This document shows, one piece after another, positions 58,190 to 64,000 of a DNA stretch of 64,000 bases. The stretch is from Hevea brasiliensis (lineage: Eukaryota > Streptophyta > Magnoliopsida > Malpighiales > Euphorbiaceae), in the NCBI RefSeq assembly GCF_030052815.1, contig NC_079495.1, positions 37,880,635 to 37,944,634 on the forward strand, given 5' to 3'. The translations under genes were made by a program, and so were the position numbers. The notes under the pieces were generated by a model that ran no database searches, was not told the DNA's origin, and saw only the letters and a list, made by a program, of their open reading frames with translations. How positions within the stretch are numbered: the stretch's first letter is position 1; every line of letters begins with the position of its first letter.

Positions 58190-58870
58190 TCGAAAGAGGC
58201 ACACGATAGTTTTATGCTATGCACTCAAGAAGTACTAAGATGTACCATGATGCGAAGTCACGATATTGGTGGCTTTGGTATGAAGAAAGATATTCTTGAC
58301 TATATAACTAGATACTTGACATGTTAGCAAGTAAGCGAGCACCAAGTTCCATCAGGTTTGTTACAGCCCATAACTATACCTAAATGGAAGTGGGATCGTA
58401 TTACAATAGATTTTGTCAGTGGTCTACCTCTCACACAGAAGAAGCATGATGCGGTATGGTTAATAGTGGACAGATTGATAAAGTCAGCTCATTTTCTACT
58501 AGTTAGAACCGACTACTCACTGGAGAAGCTAGCAAAATTATACATCAGTGAGATAGTTCGGCTACATGAAGTTCCAATTTCCATTATATCAGATAGAGAG
58601 TCAAGGTTCACCTCCAGATTTTGGAAGAAGCTACAGGAAGCCTTGGGTACACAACTGCACTATAGCACAGCTTTTCATCCTTAGACGGATGGGCAGTCAA
58701 AACCAGTAATTTATATACAAGAAGATATGCTGAGGAGTTGTGTTATAGAATTTGATGAAAGTTAGGACAAATATCTTCCACTGGCAGAGTTTGCATATAA
58801 TAATAGTTATCAAGCTAGTATTGGATGGCTCCTTATGAAGCCCTATACGGGAGGAAGTGCATAACACCAT
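58190..58870 (+). pseudogene. Tekay integrase remnant
   Basis: A 108-codon open stretch (58,358-58,681) reads [20 protein letters not shown] (first Asp), [16 protein letters not shown], and [20 protein letters not shown] (second Asp), then FHP and TAG (58,682-58,684) where relatives have Gln, followed by TDGQS. TAG at 58,763-58,765 replaces Trp before DKYLPLAEFAYNNSYQ. These are diagnostic Tekay/Del integrase blocks. Confidence 0.85.
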
Positions 58871-59481
58871 TGTGTTGGACAGAACTTGGTGAAGACAAAG
58901 TTATGGGGCTAGACTTGGTGAGACAGACTGCGGAAAAGGTGAAATTGATCAAAGCTAATCTGAAAGCTGCCTCGGATAGTTAAAAATCATATGCTGATCT
59001 GAAGAGAATGTATATAGAGTATGAAGTGGGTAAGAAAGTGTTTCTTAAAGTATCACCATAGAAGAAAGTACTGAGATTTGGGAAGAAGGGTAAGTTAAGC
59101 CCTAGGTTTATCGGCCCATATGAAGTCATTGAGCGTGTGGATCCGGTAGCTGCGAGGGTAGCTTTACTGCAGTGGATAAGATCCACAATGTCTTCAATGT
59201 CTGAATGCTGTGAAGATACACATCAAACCCTTCACATGTCATATCAGTAGAGAAGATTGATGTGTAACCAGATTTGACATATGAAGAGGAATCGGTGAGA
59301 ATTCTAGCTCGGGAAGTCAAGGAAATGCGAAACAAGTAGATTCCATTAGTGAAAGTACTTTCGAGACACCACAATACTGAAAAGGCTACTTGGGAGAGTG
59401 AAAAGATGATGAGGCAGAAATTCCCTCAACTGTTTGTACCAGGTAAATTTTGAGGACGAAATTTCTATTAGAGGGGAAGAT
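58871..59481 (+). pseudogene. Tekay integrase C-terminus and chromodomain remnant
   Basis: The text runs RFGKKGKLSPRFIGPYEVIERV (about 59,075-59,140). After frame changes come ILAREVKEMRNKQI, KVLSRHHNTEKATWESEKMM and QKFPQLF (about 59,300-59,440), the Tekay chromodomain that would steer insertion toward histone-marked heterochromatin. TAG at 59,059-59,061 replaces Trp. The end motif GGTAAATTTTGAGGACGAAATTT precedes the 3' LTR. Confidence 0.8.
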
Positions 59482-60730
59482 TGTAATGTCCTGAATGTCT
59501 AAGCTCTGAACAGTACTATTTTCAGTCCATGAATAGTACTATTCAAAGCCAGTTTGAGGACTAAAAATGAAATGAAAATAAATTGAAATAAGCAGTATAG
59601 AAATCAAAGTGACCATCAGTTCTGAACTTAAATGTCATTATCAAAAAGATAGACTATAACTTTGATGAGAGGCATTTTAGTCATTTGACACCCAGGGTTG
59701 ACTTTTGACCTAAATGTCTATTAAAATTAGTGACATTAAAATGTTAAAAATGCATTAAAAATATGAAGTATTTATGGAAATTTATAAAGGGACATAAAGG
59801 GAAATAAGGAATTGATATAATTATAATTATAATTAGACACACAAGTATATAAGGGACAAAATAATTAAATGAATAAAAGCCTTCATCTTCTTCTTCCTCT
59901 AAGCCTTAGTGAACCACCTCCCTTAAGCCTTTCACCATTTTACTCCTTCAAAGCTCCATTTACCTTGAAATCTCACCATATTTCCCATAGCCATCTTTAA
60001 TAAAACTTGTAACTTGACCTTGCTTAAGAGTTTGGAACCAAAAAGAAGAGGAGAAATTAAAGATTTGGAAAGCTAAGAATTGGCTCAAGTGAGGTTAGTT
60101 CTTAAACATGCTTTCTCCTACTATTATTGAAATTAGGATGATTTGTAGTGGAATTGTATGAGAATGGATGAAAATAAAGTGTGCATGAAGAAGTTGAATT
60201 TCAGCGACTTGTATGGAAGGAGGGTTTGATGTGTTTAATTGAAATAAAACTTGAATTCTAGCTTAGGTAAGTTGATAAATATGAATGGTGTGTTGAATTA
60301 CAAGTGATTGCTTGAAATTTAGATTATGTGGGTACTAAGGTTTTGGAAATTAGGGGATTTTGTACTATGGTATGAAATTGATGTTGTTAAGGTCAATTAT
60401 TAACCAATTAATTTGAATTGATGGTGAAATTAAGTTAGTGGTTGAGATAAATTAATGAGTTGGAAGTGTGCTTGTTGTGCTAGAATTCTGGACCCTTGAA
60501 TCTAGTAGGGTTGAATGGCTATACATAGAGCTACATAGCTCCAATTAGTGTGAGGCTAATTGAAGATGAAACCTAAGACATAATTCTAGAAATTTCATGG
60601 AGGAAGGTTGCTCAGAAAATGACCACAAGCTTACCTAAGTGAGGCTTGAATCCGGAATTGATGTTACGGACCTGGCGAAATTACCATATAAGCGGTGTTT
60701 AGAAATTTGAGCATAACACAATATAGGAAT
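59482..60730 (+). repeat. Tekay-type 3' LTR, first 1.25 kb
   Basis: It starts TGTAATGTCCTGAATGTC after the purine-rich GAGGGGAAGAT. It is only distantly similar to the LTR at 43,515 (shared CATTT(A/T)(G/T)GTCATTT and TGACCTAAATGTC blocks), so it belongs to another subfamily. It ends at a junction with a reverse LTR at 60,731. Confidence 0.75.
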
Positions 60731-63700
60731 GTCACACCTAGCCCTCTATAAAGCATGACATGATCGTAGTATACCTAATGAATTACCAATTCCGTCTATT
60801 GATAACCCATTAAATACACTACAAGGATTTTAAAACTTTTCTTACTTCTTTTCTGATGGTGAGCACTATTTACAGTGTTAAAAACTTTTGTGGTGAAGTG
60901 AAAGAACTAACACATTTGAATTATTTGGAATTTGTCAAAATTTTGGCGAGTGCCATCTGTATTTTGGATAAGCAGTTCTTGAGAAAACTGTAAAAATCAC
61001 TTCAATATTTTTCCAAATCTCAACTCAACATTTTCTCAACACAACATGTTCACAACTCAAAACCAGTGATTGTTCAAAAGAGATACAAGAAATATAATAT
61101 AATTTTACAAGTCAAAATATCTCATAATTATTTTACAACTTCAAGGTACAATTTGAATTTACAATGCTCAAAACCAAAAGCAGTATGTAGATACGGTGGT
61201 CATACATTCTGATTACAAAATGCAAAATGTTGGTATCACGCATTATACGGTAATCTCTCATTTGGAGGTACTAGCGGCCTAGTCTGCTGCAATCTGTCTG
61301 TCTACTGCGGCGGCAATAAAAGCTATCATTGAGACAATGTCTCGATGGTGCTTTATTAACCAAATACAATTTAAATCACAATTCATAAATTATATAAATA
61401 GTGGATACTTAAAACCATAGTTAATTTCAAGACAGTAATTGTCAACAAGAATTTAAACTCCATTTCTCAATATCACAATAAAATTCAATAAGTCAGATCA
61501 TGGTTGAATTCAAAAGACAGTATATGTCAATAAGAGTTTAAATTCATTTCACAATCTCACAATACATATAAATAAATCACACGGCAATCATGTTCCAAAG
61601 TTCAATTCGTCCCAAAGCGGATGGCTAATGAGGTATTCAATTCGTCCCAAAGTTGATGACTAATGAGGAATAACATAGCTAGCTAGCAAAAATATGAGTA
61701 CTCATCAATTCGTCCTCAGCAGGCACACACCTCAACACTTGACGGAGAGGAATTCAATTCGTCCCACTAGACAAGCTAGCGAGGAATACAATCAATATAC
61801 ATGATAGTGTGGTTTCAAACCATTTCAATGCTTTTCAATCAATAAGTATCCATCAATATCATTCAAACAATTTCTCATAGCTTCAAACCATTTACAATGC
61901 TTTTCAAGCAATAATTATTCATTCAAACACATTTCCACAATTTAAAACAATAAAATACAAATAGTCATAATTCATTTCAATTGAAAATTTCAAAGAAATA
62001 GTTGTTGTGCACAAACCTCGATAAGCTGTCTCTGATGCGGACTCGGTGTTTCCTTCCCTTTCACGAGTCTTTACTAAGCGAGAAACACAATTTGAAGTGT
62101 TTGATTACTAAATTAAACTATCTCTATCGATAATGCTTGATAAGTAATTCCTTTGAAAGCTATTATTGCTTAATCACCTAATATATCGACCCTCAATCGT
62201 TCTAGGTAAATTAGGTTTTAGTGTCACTAATATGTCACATTCGATAGTGTTTTAGGGTTGGTACACGTTACCAATTTCATTTCCTTGTTTAGTGCATTTT
62301 ATTGCAATTTGTTGGATTTCGGGATACTAGTTTGACCTAGCCGGACGACCTAGTTTCCTCGGTTTTCGGGTTTTGGTCAAAACTACAAACTTGTAGATCT
62401 ATGTCTTCTGAAACGGGGCAAAATTTTAGGTCATTCTGAGTTATGTAGATCAAGTTATGGTCATTTTACTATTGCTGGTCAAATGGCATCAAATTAGGTC
62501 ATTTAGGTCAATTTGGTCAACTTTGGTTCAGCCAGTTTTGGACGAACTTGTACAAGCTGTTTGACTTGCTTATGGTCATTTCTGGGCTTTGATGTCTTCA
62601 TAAGACTTGTAGGTATGGGTCTTAACTATTCATGGTTAAATTTTCAGGTCAATTGGACCTGTTTGAGCGAGTTATGGCCTAAACACTAACTACTGCCCAA
62701 TTGGTCAATTTCAGGTCTCAATTGTACTTAATCCGAATTGGTCATTTTCATGCTACCTTGCAATCAAATTTTGGTATGCTTTCTCAATGAAAGTTGGCAC
62801 ATTTTGTGCCTAGTTTCACCTCAATTAGTCTCATACCAATTGGAGTTACATATTAAGTTATAGGTTAAAATGTAGGCTGTCCTTAATTACATTGCTTATA
62901 AATGTATCAATTACACATTTACCTTACTCTAAGTCCACTTCCCTTACCAATTCTGATTTGGTACATTACCAAAACCATTTACCACTTCACCTTAAATCAT
63001 TTTGGGCAGAATACAAACATCCTCAATGCACCAAATAAAGCTCTAATTCACAAAGTCCAAATAAAACAATACATACACATGAACATTTCTAATTCTTACA
63101 TACACTTTACACAATCAATTTACATACATATTCATCAATCCTCAATATCATAATTTACCTAATATCTCCATGAATTCAACATTCATCAAAGAGTCCCAAA
63201 GCTGCCGAATTGCTCCACCTTGCCAAAGTTTCACATAACTTCCTCCACTTCAATTTCAAATGCACAATCACCACATATACATGGAAATAACACTAGGACA
63301 TTAAATCACCCTACTCAACATAAATTCTCATCAAATATATGTATGAATATTTCATTAACATACAACCCCATGGCTGTCCAAAATTGGACATATCAAGAAC
63401 TCCTCAAAACTTAAAAATTCCTTCTAAAGCAAACACCCATAACATGTATACAAACTTTATCAAAGAAATATTCAAAAATACAAACTTACCTATGGTTGGG
63501 ACTTGCTAAACCTTCACTAAACTTCTTGATTTTGGTATCAAACTCTTCCTTATGATGTGGAGATAAAACTTAATGAAGATAGGTGTGAGAAAAGAAGGCT
63601 TGATCATAGGATTGTGAAGGTTTGAAGGTGGCGACCATTGGAGCTTTTGGAGAAATTCATTCGACCATGGGTGAAGGGTTTGGAGAAAATGAATTTGCAG

Positions 63701-64000
63701 ATTGTTTAATGAACTTACACCTGCCCATTTTGTTCTTACTTTATTCTATAGTGGCCCACTCCTCAATTTAATCATATTATATGTTTAACTCCCATTTATT
63801 CACATTAAACCCTTAATTTTGCTATTTACTTTAGGTACCACCAATTTAATTTTTCATTATATTTTCCAAGTGTAATATTATTTATTTTTAATGGAAATTT
63901 AGGTCAAAGACAATCGGGATGTCAAATGACCATAATGCCTGATAGGGTTGTATTCAGATTTTTCGTAACAAGGGTTTTATCTATTTTTACGATTTCTCAC
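60731..64000 (-). repeat. Reverse-oriented Tekay-related LTR, runs past the window
   Basis: It starts TGTCACACCTAGCCCTCT and matches 45,016-47,674 nearly throughout. It continues further, with a minus-strand 'GGCATTATGGTCATTTGACATCC' block near 63,920-63,940 that marks the opening part of such LTRs. No genes are seen. Confidence 0.75.

Overview
The window looks like repeat-rich nuclear DNA of a dicot plant. Almost all of it is nested LTR retrotransposons, with one recognisable small host gene (a CLE peptide hormone) in a low-repeat island. The repeat style suggests Euphorbiaceae (rubber tree or relatives), but that is an impression only. There are no prokaryotic-type genes, CRISPR arrays, rRNA or tRNA genes that I can see.

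Region 1 (1-20,830): one giant Ty3/gypsy element of the Ogre/Tat group, lying on the minus strand. Its 5' LTR is on the right (about 15,103-20,830, 5.7 kb). The leftmost 3.3 kb of the window is the start of the 3' LTR, cut by the window edge. Reading right to left: LTR, primer-binding site, ORF1, gag, protease, a non-coding stretch where Ogre elements carry an intron, RT, RNase H, integrase, a 3' UTR with a 13-copy tandem repeat, polypurine tract, LTR. All coding parts carry many frameshifts. Both LTRs also contain an opposite-strand gene with its own TATA box that encodes a gag-like protein resembling the 'putative gypsy-type transposon' family.

Region 2 (20,831-29,720): a long Tekay/Del-type LTR, broken on the left by the Ogre insertion and internally by a young Reina-like chromovirus (22,418-27,503). 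The chromovirus has a perfect 5-bp target duplication, 97% identical LTRs and a nearly intact gag-pol frame.

Region 3 (29,721-36,291): AT-rich intergenic DNA with the CLE gene (31,749-32,050), two Mutator-like foldback elements, and between them a fragment of a gene resembling the plant-mobile/Ogre-ORF1 domain.

Region 4 (36,292-64,000): a stack of Tekay-type LTRs. A gag-only deletion derivative is flanked by LTRs of about 3.9 kb. Next come a forward LTR fragment fused to a reverse-oriented LTR, a truncated solo LTR holding a second solo LTR that holds a third, and a decayed Tekay gag-pol (54,962-59,481). The window ends in another forward/reverse LTR fusion with the same junction.

The order of insertion can be read from the target duplications. 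The genes do not form a working pathway: the retroelement genes are dead or nearly dead, and the CLE gene is the only likely host function.
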